From: Vagococcus hydrophili
GTDB taxonomy: Bacteria; Bacillota; Bacilli; Lactobacillales; Vagococcaceae
Direction of reading: 5' to 3'
Assembly: GCF_011304195.1 (NCBI RefSeq)
Contig: NZ_CP049887.1
Coordinates: 1,364,001 to 1,428,000 of the forward strand
DNA: 64,000 nt
Under the pieces are notes generated by a model. The model ran no database searches, had not been told where the DNA came from, and saw only the letters and a program-made list of their open reading frames with translations. A program made the position numbers and the translations under genes. Below are positions 52,619-63,498 of this stretch, piece by piece (the first letter of the stretch is position 1; the number at the start of each line of letters is the position of its first letter).

Positions 52619-53947
52619 GGTTGCGTCAAGAATTATGTGTAAATGGAAAAAACCATTCTGTCGGTTAAGTTAAAACATTGATTCTAATGTATCTTGTATT
52701 TCTTTAAAACCTTTATGAATCCGACACAAAAATTTCTGATTATAGTTGTTGAATTGAGAAACTAAGAATCTCTCTAGAGATTCTTCATTAGGGAATTGTT
52801 CTTTTCTTTTTGTATATTTCTTTAATTGTTTGTTAAAACCTTCAATCAAGTTAGTTGAATAAATGGTTCTTCTGATTGATGGAGGAAAATTATAAAAGGT
52901 TAATATAGCAGGATTCATGAGTAATTTAACTACTCGTGGATACTGCTTTTTCCATTTATCTATCATAAAACTTATTTGATTCATAGCTTCTTCTTTTGAA
53001 GCTGCTTGATAAACCAATTTAAAATCATTACAGACTTCTTGTCGATCACTAACACGAACCTTATGAGCAATATTTCTAGAGATATGGACACAACATTGTT
53101 GAAATTGAGCATTTGGATAAATACTATGGATACTATCGTCAATGCCGCTTAAACCATCAGTTACGACTAATAAAACCTCTTCTAAACCACGGTCTTTTAG
53201 GTCTTGAAGTATTTCTTTCCAAACATACGAAGACTCAGTTGGAGCAATACTAAACCCAAGAACCTCTTTGGTCCCATCCAGTCGGATACCTATGACAATA
53301 TATACAGCTTCTTTTGAGACAGTTTGTCTTTTTAAAGGAATGTGAGTAGCATCCATAAAAATGATTGAGTATTGGGATTCTAAGGACCTTTCTTTAAAAG
53401 CAACAACATCTTCAGATACTATTTGAGTGATATTGGAAATGGTTTGTGGTGTATAGTAATGACCATACATTTTTTCAATCAACTCAGAGATTTCAGACAT
53501 AGTGATTCCTTTTTGAAATAATTGGATAATGGTGGTTTCTAAAGAGTCGTTACTTCTTTTATAAGCAGGCAACGTTTGTTGAGAAAACTCTCCATTTCTA
53601 TCTCTAGGAATTGCCAAATTTAATTCTCCATACTCTGTTTTAAATGAACGAGAATAATTCCCATTTCGGGAATTACCTGAATTAAAACCAGTGCGATCAT
53701 ATTTCTCATAATCAAGAAAAGCCGTTAATTCAGCTTGTAGCAGTGTATTGATAGCTAATTCTAGATGACGACGGAATAAGTCATCCAAATCACCTTTATT
53801 GATTAGTGTTTCCATAATTTCTGTAGTAAAATTAGTCATGAGAAAGTCCTCCTATAAAATTTCGGTTGTGGTAACTTTAATTTTACAGAATGGACTTTCT
53901 TTTTATCTACCTAAAATTTCTATTTACACAAAATATTTTACGCTATC
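52619..53947 (-). mobile_element. Complete IS256-family insertion sequence (1329 bp)
   Basis: The left end begins GGTTGCGTCAAGAATTATGT, and the right end read inward begins GATAGCGTAAAATATTTTGT. They form imperfect inverted repeats over about 30 bp that share GCGT and TGTGTAAAT. The exact 8-bp direct repeat AAAAAGAC flanks both ends (52611-52618 and 53948-53955), the target-site length expected for IS256. The single transposase gene is intact. The element sits between the CDF gene and the giant surface-protein gene and may affect the latter's promoter. Confidence 0.93.
52670..53839 (-). CDS. IS256-family (mutator-type) transposase
   Basis: The 389-residue transposase has the family DDE residues in SIIFMDATHIPLKRQTV (Asp near 163), LVVTDGLSGIDDSIHSIYPNAQFQQCCVHISRNI (Asp near 228, with the C-x2-H signature), and YSTNLIEGFNKQLKKYTKRKEQFPNEESL (Glu near 335). 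The length is typical. The frame is intact, so the element may be active. It lies within matched inverted repeats and an 8-bp target duplication. Confidence 0.96.
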   Translation of the reverse strand: MTNFTTEIMETLINKGDLDDLFRRHLELAINTLLQAELTAFLDYEKYDRTGFNSGNSRNGNYSRSFKTEYGELNLAIPRDRNGEFSQQTLPAYKRSNDSLETTIIQLFQKGITMSEISELIEKMYGHYYTPQTISNITQIVSEDVVAFKERSLESQYSIIFMDATHIPLKRQTVSKEAVYIVIGIRLDGTKEVLGFSIAPTESSYVWKEILQDLKDRGLEEVLLVVTDGLSGIDDSIHSIYPNAQFQQCCVHISRNIAHKVRVSDRQEVCNDFKLVYQAASKEEAMNQISFMIDKWKKQYPRVVKLLMNPAILTFYNFPPSIRRTIYSTNLIEGFNKQLKKYTKRKEQFPNEESLERFLVSQFNNYNQKFLCRIHKGFKEIQDTLESMF

Positions 53948-54121
53948 AAAAAGACTTTAAGATATGTGTGTTTTTTAACTTAAAATGTAAGCATTGTATT
54001 AGTTTATAGTGTTTTTTTTATGTTACTATTCTTTTGAAATGACTATTGTATTAATCTTATTTATTACAAATCGGTTGTTTAGTTGTGTTAATGATTAATA
54101 ATATTAAGGGAGTGTTTATAA

Positions 54122-57100
54122 ATGGAGCAATGGAAACAGAAAGTTTTAAGAATGGAAACGGTTAATAAAAAGAAAATGAAGAAATCGAGGTTAGGTTGGG
54201 TTATTGCCTCTATGTCGATTTTAGGTTTATCAGGAGTTATTGCACCTGGAGTGGCATTAGCAACATTGCCAGAAAAAACAGTGGAAACTATAGCTGTAAC
54301 TGAAACGGCAACCACTAATAGTACTGAAGAAATCAAACTGGTTGATTCTAATAATAAACAAGTAATTAATATAGAAACGATAAAAGAAACTGCTAAGAAA
54401 GACCTAACTGAACAGTTTAAAATAAAAGAGACAGAAATTAGTGAATTACAAGCTTTGACAGCAGAACAAAAAAATGAAGCAAAGACTTCTTTAAGTACAA
54501 AACAGACACAATTTACGAAAGATATTTTAACTTTATCAAGTGAACAAGAAATAACGGATAGAATTAAATTAGAAAAAGAACAATTGTCAGAATTATTAGT
54601 AACTTATCAAAATCTCAATGAAGAGAATCAAAAAATAGTAACAGAAACAACGAAGCCAACAACTGAACAATCAAAAGATGAAGTCAAAGAACCAGCCCAA
54701 ACACTACAAAGTGAAGAAAAAGAAGTAACTAAAGAAGCTCCAAAAATGAGTGCCAGAGCAGCAAGTGCACCGGTTGCTACAGAAAGAGCAATTGATAATA
54801 GTTATAAATATCCAGAAAAAGAAACGTACAAACATACTGTATTACCACGAGGATCTAGATCTACAAGTTTAAATATACCAACTGTTGAAGGCTTTACAAT
54901 TGGTTCAAAACAAGTGGCATTTAATCTTACTAATTCGTATCCAGAAACATTTACACCAAATAAAATGTATGCGATTGGTGTGACAATTAATGGGGTGACT
55001 GAATGGTATAACAACTATGGCAATAGCTATGACATTAAAATGACAGGAACTATGCAATACGCCATTACACCTAGAGGACAGCTAGAGAAAATTTTAGCTA
55101 GTAAAGATAGTTATAACCCAAACACTAAGATTAGTATTGTTTTACAATACCGTTCATCAGATGACATAAAATATATGTTTTCAGATCCAATCACACCTAA
55201 AATAGTAGATCCGTATATTACTACAGAACGTGAAAAAATGAAGGAAAGAGTTACCAATAGTGTTGATTTAACAGAAACAGAAAAAAAACAATTACTTGCT
55301 CAAATTGACGGTGAAACGCTAAATGATCGTGCTCAAACAGATCAATTTGTTAAAAAATATAATGACTTGATTGACAAATCAGAAGCTAAAAATAGATTAA
55401 CAGAAAAATCAACAGAAATTAAAGCAAAGATTGATCAATTTGTAGGGATTTCTGCTGAAGAAAAAGAACAAGCTAAAGCTGAAATAGACAAATTATTAAC
55501 AACTGGTTTAGAAAAAATTGAAGCAGCTGAGAATGCTACTGATGTAGAAACGCAAGAGAATTCTTATAAAGATCAAATGGATACAATTTATAAGGAGTTA
55601 GAAGCAAAAGATAAGAAAAATATGGAACAAGCAAAAGAAAAAGCTACAGCAGATTTAACGAAAAAAGCAGATGAAGCAAAAGCAATAATTGATGGACTAT
55701 CTAACTTATCAACAGAAGAAAAAACGAAACAAAAATTAGCTGTGGATAAAGAATTAGAAGTAGGCACAAAAGCTATCAATGATGCAACAACACCAGAGGA
55801 AATTAAAACAGCTCAAACAACAGGTGAGGGTAACATTGACAAAGTAGTGACAGATAGTGAATTACAAGATGCAAAAAATAAAGCAAAAAAAGAGTTAGAA
55901 GAAAAAGCTACATTAACAAAAGCAGCCATTGATAAATTAACAGGTGTATCAGCAGAAGAGAAAGAAAAAGCAAAATCTGAAATTGAAAAAGTTTTAGAAG
56001 CAGGTAAAAAAGCAATTGATGATGCAGACAAAACAGATGCTGTGACAACACAAACGACTGAACATAAAGACCAAATGGACACAATCTATAATAATTTGTC
56101 AGCTGAAAATGATAAAAATATCGAACAAGCGAAAGAAAAGGCAACCGCTGAATTAACGAAAAAAGCTGAAGAAGCAAAAATAGCAATTGACGCACTACCA
56201 AACTTATCAACAGAAGAAAAAGCGAAACAAAAAGCTGAAGTAGATAAAGATTTAGAAGCAGGCACAAAAGCAATTAATGAAGCCACAACCCCAGAAGGAA
56301 TTACAACAGCCCAAACAAAAGGCGAAAACAACATTGAAAAAGAAGTAAAAGATAGTGAATTACAAGACGCTAAAAACAAAGGGAAAAAAGAATTAGAAGA
56401 TAAGGCTAAATCAACAAAAGATGCCATTGATAAATTAGTTGGTTTATCTGATGAAGAAAAAGCAAAAGGCAAAGCTGAAATCGATAAATTGTTAGAAACC
56501 GGCTTAACAAACATCCAAAAGTCAGAAAATGAAACAGATGCTGGAAAAGAATTGACAACAAGCAAAGGTCAAATGGATGATGTTTATAACGGTTTAGTAA
56601 CAGATAGTAATAAGAACATCGAACAGGCTAAAGAAAAAGCAACGGCTGAATTAACTAAAAAAGCAGAAGAAGCGAAAAAAATATCGGTGATTTAACGAAC
56701 TTATCTGATGAAGAAAAAGCCAAACAAAAAGCTGAAGTAGATAAAGATTTAGAAGCAGGTACAAAAGCCATCAGTGAGGCTACAACACCAGAAGGAATTA
56801 CAACAGCCCAAACAAAAGGCGAAGGCAACATTGAAAAAGAAGTAAAAGATAGTGAGTTACAAGATACAAAAAATAAAATGAAAAAAGAGTTAGAAGAAAA
56901 AGCTAAATCAACAAAAGATGCCATTGATAAATTAGTTGGTTTATCAGATGAAGAAAAAGCAAAAGGCAAAGCTGAAATCGATAAATTATTAGAAACAGGC
57001 TTAACAAATATTCAAAAAGCAGAAAATGAAGCAGATGCTGGGAAAGAGTTAACAACAAGCAAAGGTCAAATGGATGATGTTTATAACGGTTTAGTAACAG

Positions 57101-60100
57101 ATAGTAATAAGAACATCGAACAAGCCAAAGAAAAAGCAACGTCTGAATTAACGAAAAAGGCCGAAGAAGCGAAAAAAGCCATTGATGCTTTAACCAACTT
57201 ATCTGATGAAGAAAAAGCGAAACAAAAAGCAAAAGTAGATAAAGATTTAGAAGCAGGCACAAAAGCTATCAATGATGCAAAAACCCCAGAAGCGATTACA
57301 ACAGCTCAAACAAAAGGCGAAAACAACATTGAAAAAGAAGTAAAAGATAGTGAGTTACAAGATACAAAAAATAAAATGAAAAAAGAGTTAGAAGAAAAAG
57401 CTAAATCAACAAAAGATGCCATTGATAAATTAGTTGGTTTATCTGATGAAGAAAAAGTAAAAGGCAAAGCTGAAATCGATAAATTGTTAGAAACCGGCTT
57501 AACAAACATCCAAAAAGCAGAAAATGAAACAGATGCTGGGAAAGAATTGACAACAAGTAAAGGTCAAATGGACGATGTTTACAATGGTTTAGTAACAGAT
57601 AGTAATAAAAACATTGAACAGGCCAAAGAAAAAGCAACGGCTGAATTAACGAAAAAGGCCGAAGAAGCGAAAAAAGCCATTGATGCTTTAACGAACTTAT
57701 CAGATGAAGAAAAAGCGAAACAAATCGCTGAAGTGGATAAAGATTTAGAGACTGGAACTAAAGCCATCAATGACGCAACAACCCCAGAAGGAATTACAAC
57801 AGCCCAAACAAAAGGCGAAAACAACATTGAAAAAGAAGTAAAAGATAGTGAATTACAAGACGCTAAAAATAAAGCGAAAAAAGAGTTAGTAGAAAAAGCT
57901 AAATCAACAAAAGATGCCATTGATAAATTAGTTGGTTTATCTGATGAAGAAAAAGTAAAAGGCAAAGCTGAAATCGATAAATTATTAGAAACAGGCTTAA
58001 CAAATATTCAAAAAGCAGAAAATGAAGCAGATGCTTGGAAAGAGTTAACAACAAGCAAAGGTCAAATGGATGATGTTTATAACGGCTTAGTAACAGATAG
58101 CAATAAAAATATCGAACAAGCGAAAGAAAAAGCAACTGCTGAATTAAAAACAAAAGCAGAAGAAGCGAAAAAAGCCATTGATGCTTTAATGAACTTATCA
58201 GAAGAAGAAAAAGCGAAACAAAAAGCAAAAGTAGATAAAGATTTAGAAGCAGGCACAAAAGCTATCAATGAAGCAACAACGCCAGAAGGCATTACAACAG
58301 CTCAAAAAACAGGTGAAAGTAACATTGAAAAAGAAGTAACAGATAGTGAGTTACAAGATGCAAAAAACAAAGCGAAAAAAGAGTTAGAAGACAAAGCTAA
58401 ATCAACAAAAGATGCCATTGATAAATTAGTTGGTTTATCTGATGAAGAAAAAGTAAAAGGTAAAGCTGAAATCGATAAATTGTTAGAAACCGGCTTAACA
58501 AACATCCAAAAAGCAGAAAATGAAACAGATGCTGGAAAAGAATTAACAACAAGCAAAGGTCAAATGGATGATGTTTATAACGGTTTAGTAACAGATAGTA
58601 ATAAGAACATCGAACAAGCCAAAGAAAAAGCAACGTCTGAATTAACGAAAAAGGCCGAAGAAGCGAAAAAAGCCATTGATGCTTTAACGAACTTATCAGA
58701 TGAAGAAAAAGCGAAACAAATCGCTGAAGTGGATAAAGATTTAGAGACTGGAACTAAAGCCATCAATGACGCAACAACCCCAGAAGGAATTACAACAGCC
58801 CAAGCAACAGGTGAAGGTAACATTGAAAAAGAAGTGACAGATAGTAAACTACAAAACACTAAAAACGCTGCAAAAAAAGAATTAGAAGAAAAAGCTAAAT
58901 CAACAAAAGTAGCGATTGATAAATTAACAGGTGTATCTGCAGAAGAGAAAGAAAAAGCTAAATCAGAAATTGAAAAAGTCTTAGAAGCAGGCTTAAAAGC
59001 AATCACTGATGCCAATTCATCAGAAGATGTAGCTACACAAACAACTGATCATAAAGGTCAAATGGACACAATCTATAATAATTTAGTTGCTGAAAATGAT
59101 AAAAACATCGAACAGGCCAAAGAAAAAGCCATCGCTGAATTAACGAAAAAGTCCGAAGAAGCGAAAAAAGCCATTGATGCTTTAACGAACTTGTCAGATG
59201 AAGAAAAAGCGAAACAAAAAGCTGAAGTCGATAAAGAGTTAGAAGCAGGTAAAAAAGCGATCAATGAGGCTGTGACCCCAGAAGCCATTACGACTGCTCA
59301 AACAACAGGTGAAGGTAATATTAATAAAGAAGTAACCGATAGCAAATTACAAGACACTAAAAACAAAGGGAAAAAAGAGTTAGAAGACAAAGCTAAATCG
59401 ACAAAAGATGCCATTGATAAATTAGTTGGTTTATCTGATGAAGAAAAAGAAAAAGGCAAAGCTGAAATCGATAAATTGTTAGAAACCGGCTTAACAAATA
59501 TCGATAAGGCAGAAAATGCTGATGCTGTTACTACTCAAGTAACAACGAGTAAAGGTCAAATGGATGATGTTTATAACGGTTTAGTAACAGATAGCAATAA
59601 AAATATCGAACAAGCGAAAGAAAAAGCAACTGCTGAATTAAAAACAAAGGCCGAAGAAGCGAAAAAAGCCATTGATGCTTTAACGAACTTATCAGATGAA
59701 GAAAAAGCAAAACAAAAAGCAGAAGTGGATAAAGATTTAGAGGCTGGAACTAAAGCGATCAATGAAGCCACAACTCCAGAAGGAATTACAACGGCCCAAG
59801 CAACAGGTGAAGGTAACATTGAAAAAGAAGTGACAGATAGTAAATTACAAGACGCTAAAAATAAAGCGAAAAAAGAGTTAGAGGACAAAGCAACATCAAC
59901 AAAAGCCGCAATAGATAAATTAACAGGGATTTCAACAGCAGAGAAAGAAAAAGCCAAAGCTGAAATCGACAAGTTATTAGCAACAGGTTTAGCAGGGATT
60001 GACAAAGCTAAAGATGCTACTGAAGTAACAGCTCAAGTAACGACAAGTAAAGGTCAAATGGATGATATTTACAACGGATTAGTAGCAGAAAGTAATAAAA

Positions 60101-61284
60101 ATATCGAACAGGCCAAAGAAAAAGCAACAGCTGAGTTAACTAAAAAGGCCGAAGAAGCGAAAAAAGCGATCGATGCTTTAACTAACTTATCAGATGAAGA
60201 AAAAGCGAAACAAAAGGCTGAAGTCGATAAAGAATTAGAAGCAGGTAAAAAAGCAATCAATGAAGCCACAACCCTAGAAGGCATTACAACAGCCCAAACA
60301 AAAGGTGAGGGTAATATTGATAAAGAAGTAACAGATAGCAAATTACAAGACGCTAAAAACAAAGGGAAAAAAGAGTTAAAAGAAAAAGCAACATCAACAA
60401 AAGATGCCATTGATAAATTAGTTGGTTTATCAGAGGAAGAGAAAGCAAAAGCAAAAACCGAAATCGATAAATTATTAGAAACAGGCTTAACAAATATCGA
60501 TAAGGCAGAAAATGCTGATGCTGTTACTACTCAAGTAACAACGAGTAAAGGTCAAATGGATGATGTTTATAACGGCTTAGTAACAGATAGCAATAAAAAT
60601 ATTGAACAAGCTAAAGAAAAAGCAACGTCTGAATTAACGAAAAAAGCCGAAGAAGCGAAAAAAGTGATTGATGCTTTAACGAACTTATCAGATGAAGAAA
60701 AAGCGAAACAAAAAGCTGAAGTAGATAAAGAATTAGAAGCAGGTAAAAAAGCGATCAATGAAGCCACAACTCCAGAAGGCATTACAACAGCGCAAACAAA
60801 AGGTGAAGCTAACATTGAAAAAGTAGTGACGAATAGTAAACTACAAGACGCTAAAAATGCTGCTAAAAAAGAATTAAAAGAAAAAGCAGAATTAACGAAA
60901 AAAGCAATTGATAAATTAACAAACCTTTCTGACAAAGAAAAAGAAGCTGCTAAGTCAGAAATTGACAAGCTGTTAGAACAAGGACTTAAGGCAATTGAAG
61001 AAAGTGTTAAATTAGAAGACATTGCTAAAGAATTGAAAGATAGCAAAAAACAAATGGATACTGTTTACAACAAACTCTTAAATAAAGGAACAACAGGAGG
61101 CAAAGGTCAAGGGACAACAAATGTTGTGGGATCTTCAAATGGAAACCAAAAAACACCAGGAAGTAAATCAAGACTTCCAAGAACCAATGAAGTGACCAAT
61201 CCAAACCTAGCTATTTTAGGTAGTTTATTGTTAACAACATCAATTATATTTTCACTTGCTAAAAGAAATAAAGAAGTAGAATAG
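54122..61284 (+). pseudogene. Giant DUF1542-repeat surface protein with LPRTN anchor, one frameshift
   Basis: The reading frame from 54122 has a long signal peptide (KKSRLGWVIASMSILGLSG, ending VALA) and a helical region to about residue 190. A globular part near 220-370 (YKYPEKETYKHTVLPRGSR onward) follows, then DUF1542-type three-helix repeats to near the end. It leaves frame at 56695. The repeats resume in the frame that contains 56878-61284. Comparison with other copies shows the break is an A run (GCGAAAAAAATATCGG) one base short; eight A restore KKNIGDLTNLSDEEK. Repaired, it is about 2387 residues. It ends LPRTNE, hydrophobic helix, KRNKEVE. Such proteins (Ebh-like) form long fibres binding matrix or stabilising the wall. 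Confidence 0.82.
55615..61070 (+). repeat. About eleven ~500-bp DUF1542 super-repeats
   Basis: Units begin with a sequence like NIEQAKEKATAELTKKAEEA and recur at about 495-500 bp (for example near 55615, 56116, 56614, 57112, 57607, 58108, 58604, 59101, 59601, 60097, 60595). Each holds two different DUF1542-like modules, one with IDALTNLSDEEKAKQ and one with IDKLVGLSDEEKAKGK. Several stretches are nearly identical at DNA level, pointing to recent duplication or gene conversion. Confidence 0.9.
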
Positions 61285-61292
61285 ACTTTTCA

Positions 61293-61334
61293 AAAGAAGA
61301 AATTGATTAATTTTAGTCAGTTTCTTCTTTTTTT
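61293..61334 (+). terminator. Terminator after the giant surface protein
   Basis: AAAGAAGAAATTGA pairs with TCAGTTTCTTCTTT around TTAATTTTAG, followed by TTTT. Bases 61335-61567 hold a promoter region only. Confidence 0.8.
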
Positions 61335-61567
61335 GGTATTTTTTATTAAAAGTCAGAAATATCAGAAAACGTTATCAAAATGAATGATTTGAAAGATGTT
61401 CGCCATAATAATAAAGGTTGTTTAAACTTAAAAAGAATAATAAAAGTAATAAAAACTTAATTATAAGATATAATTGAGTTTTTTATCTATTAGTGTTAGA
61501 ATTCTTTTTTGTAAGGAACAAACAAAAATCCAATACATAAAATGTATTGATCTTATCGGGGGAAGAA

Positions 61568-62467
61568 ATGAAGATTAAAATTATCGGTTTAGGAAAAATG
61601 GGCTTAAATTTAGTGAGTAACCTTGTCGGAAACAAACATGAAGTTATTTGTTACGATATCAATGAATCTTCACGAGAGGCAGCAAAAGAATTAGGCGCGC
61701 ACCCAACAGAAGATTTAACATCTTTCTTTAACACCAATAAAGAAGAACAAAATATTTATTGGATGATGTTGCCATCAGGTAAAATTACAGAAGAGATGAT
61801 TTTAACTTGCCAAGATAACTTAAACAAGGACGATATCTTAATTGATGGCGGTAACTCAAAATTTGCTGATAGCATTTATCATTATCACTTATTAAAAGAA
61901 AAAGGCATTCATTTCTTAGACGTAGGAACATCAGGTGGTATGAGTGGTGCTCGTGATGGGGCTTGTATGATGGTTGGTGGTAATCAGGAAATCTTCAAAA
62001 AAATTGAACAACTTTTCAAAGATTTATGTGTGGATAATGGCTATCTATATTGCGGAGAAGCTGGTAGTGGTCACTACTTAAAAATGGTTCACAATGGGAT
62101 TGAGTACGGGATGATGCAAGCAATCGGAGAAGGATTCAACTTGTTACATCATTCTCGCTATGATTACGATTTAGAGCAAGTTGCTCGTGTTTTCAATAAC
62201 GGCTCAGTCGTTCGTAGTTGGTTAATGGAATTAACAGAGAAAGCATTAATGGAAAACCCAACAATGGAAGGCATCAGCGGTCAAGTGCCATCATCAGGTG
62301 AAGGTAAGTGGACAGTGGAAGAAATGTTAGAACTAGGACAATCTGCTCCAGTGATTACGCAATCTTTATTAACGCGTTATGCTTCCATGGATGAAGAAAA
62401 ATACGGCGAAAAAATAATAGCATCACTTAGAAATCAATTTGGTGGACATGTGATACCTAAAGATTAA
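61568..62467 (+). CDS. Short-form 6-phosphogluconate dehydrogenase (decarboxylating), GntZ/YqeC-like
   Basis: The 299-residue enzyme has the NAD-binding IIGLGKMGLNLVSNL, MLPSGKITEEM near residue 70, DGGNSKFADS near 97, FLDVGTSGGMSGARDGACMMVGG near 117, and the catalytic KMVHNGIEYGMMQAIGEGF near 176. It lacks the long C-terminal dimer tail of the 470-residue enzymes, so it belongs to the short, often NAD-preferring group. It converts 6-phosphogluconate to ribulose 5-phosphate and CO2. The ATG at 61568 follows GGGGGAAG; the in-frame start at 61547 lies before that RBS. Confidence 0.92.
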   Translation: MKIKIIGLGKMGLNLVSNLVGNKHEVICYDINESSREAAKELGAHPTEDLTSFFNTNKEEQNIYWMMLPSGKITEEMILTCQDNLNKDDILIDGGNSKFADSIYHYHLLKEKGIHFLDVGTSGGMSGARDGACMMVGGNQEIFKKIEQLFKDLCVDNGYLYCGEAGSGHYLKMVHNGIEYGMMQAIGEGFNLLHHSRYDYDLEQVARVFNNGSVVRSWLMELTEKALMENPTMEGISGQVPSSGEGKWTVEEMLELGQSAPVITQSLLTRYASMDEEKYGEKIIASLRNQFGGHVIPKD

Positions 62468-62513
62468 AAAAAGATGAGATCGCCTAAAAAAATAGGTATC
62501 TCATCTTTTTTTT
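62465..62513 (+). terminator. Terminator after the 6-phosphogluconate dehydrogenase gene
   Basis: AAAAAAGATGAGAT-GCCTA pairs with TAGGT-ATCTCATCTTTTTT. Confidence 0.9.
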
Positions 62514-62805
62514 GAAAAATTAAGTCTGTGTGTTTAAATAACGAGTGAAAAAAAATCAGCTGTTTTTTCTATTTATACTAATATTTTGATACAAGGGTTT
62601 ATTTTTTACATGTATATACTAGCTTAAAGGTAGCAAATAAATTTAAAATAACACTAAAAATAAAAAAATGATTCTAAAACAAATGTTTTTATTCATAAAA
62701 ATTAAAAACAATCAGAAAAAATAATTGAAAAAATAAAAAATATATGATTTAATCAAAATATAAACAAAGTTATATCGAAACAAATTTATTTTTGTACCAA
62801 TAAAT

Positions 62806-62921
62806 AAAGAAGCAACATAACGTTATTTATCTAACTAGGAGATTGGCGTCTCTTAGCTAGCATAGCAATAATGTTATGCACCAACAATCAGCTGTAATCT
62901 GAAGGTTAGTGACGCTTCTTT
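62806..62921 (+). ncRNA. Candidate structured RNA upstream of the WxL locus
   Basis: A closing stem AAAGAAGC (62806-62813) / GCTTCTTT (62914-62921) encloses at least two strong hairpins: CTAACTAGGAGA / TCTCTTAGCTAG and CATAGCA-ATAA-TGTTATG, plus a weaker third arm. This is the layout of a multi-branch junction. It is richer in G+C than its flanks. There is no open frame. Another hairpin (ATTGTAGA / TCTACAAT near 62927-62946) and a strong terminator at 63071-63110 follow, so it may be part of one non-coding transcript or leader of about 300 bases. No known riboswitch class was recognised. The rest of 62514-63115 is AT-rich with no gene. Confidence 0.5.
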
Positions 62922-63070
62922 AAAATATTGTAGAAATCTCTACAATACATAGAATTATAACAAATTCTTTCAAGAATTTCGACTTTTTTGACTGCTTTTT
63001 TATTTTCGGTCTGATTAGTTGAGTTATTAATCTATGTAGCTTATTTGTGGAGCAATCTGGATATTTTAAA

Positions 63071-63110
63071 GGAGGGAAACAACTTTAGCTAGTTGTTTCC
63101 CTTCTTTTTT
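63071..63110 (+). terminator. Strong terminator ahead of the WxL locus
   Basis: AGGGAAACAACT pairs with AGTTGTTTCCCT around TTAGCT, then CTTTTTT. It lies about 40 bp before the first gene of the locus and after no gene within 600 bp, so it ends a non-coding RNA or acts as an attenuator. Confidence 0.88.
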
Positions 63111-63151
63111 ATTTTATGTGGTCATACATTCAAAAAAGGGGAGTTAATTTT

Positions 63152-63457
63152 ATGAGAAAGGGAAAATTTTTTTTTAGTATGGTATTAGTATTATTTTGCT
63201 TTCTTAATTTTTTTTATCCACAAGTGACGGTAAATGGTACCAATGTAGGGATTACATTTGATGAGGGGACACAAGAATCTACAGTAAAAAAAGAGGAACC
63301 TCAAAAAAAAATAAAGAAAAGACAGGATTTACCACAAACTGGTGAGATTATCGCATCCTTAATTATGATTCTACTTGGAATGATGCTTGTTATGACAACC
63401 ATTGGAATTTATTTGTTTAATTTAATTTTTTATGAGAATTACTTACAAGAGATATAA
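63152..63457 (+). CDS. Small LPQTG-anchored protein of the WxL locus
   Basis: The 101-residue precursor has a signal peptide (GKFFFSMVLVLFCFLNFFYPQ), a short polar part with GTNVGITFDEGTQES, a Lys/Glu/Gln linker, LPQTGE, a hydrophobic helix and a short non-basic tail. Small LPXTG proteins of this kind stand beside WxL and DUF916 genes in WxL clusters. The ATG at 63152 follows GGGGAG; an upstream frame start at 63116 is before the RBS. Confidence 0.82.
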   Translation: MRKGKFFFSMVLVLFCFLNFFYPQVTVNGTNVGITFDEGTQESTVKKEEPQKKIKKRQDLPQTGEIIASLIMILLGMMLVMTTIGIYLFNLIFYENYLQEI

Positions 63458-63498
63458 ATGAAATATTTATATAGATAAAAATTTGGAGGTTTTGGAAA

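Noticed and set aside
55588-61046. Many minus-strand frames of 60-160 codons across the giant surface gene
   Set aside because: They are mirror images of the DUF1542 repeats, recur at the same phase in each unit and have no start signals.
62806-62921. tRNA or known riboswitch (c-di-GMP, THF, cobalamin, SAM)
   Set aside because: No T-arm GGTTCGA, no acceptor CCA-compatible cloverleaf, and none of the conserved strings of those riboswitches.
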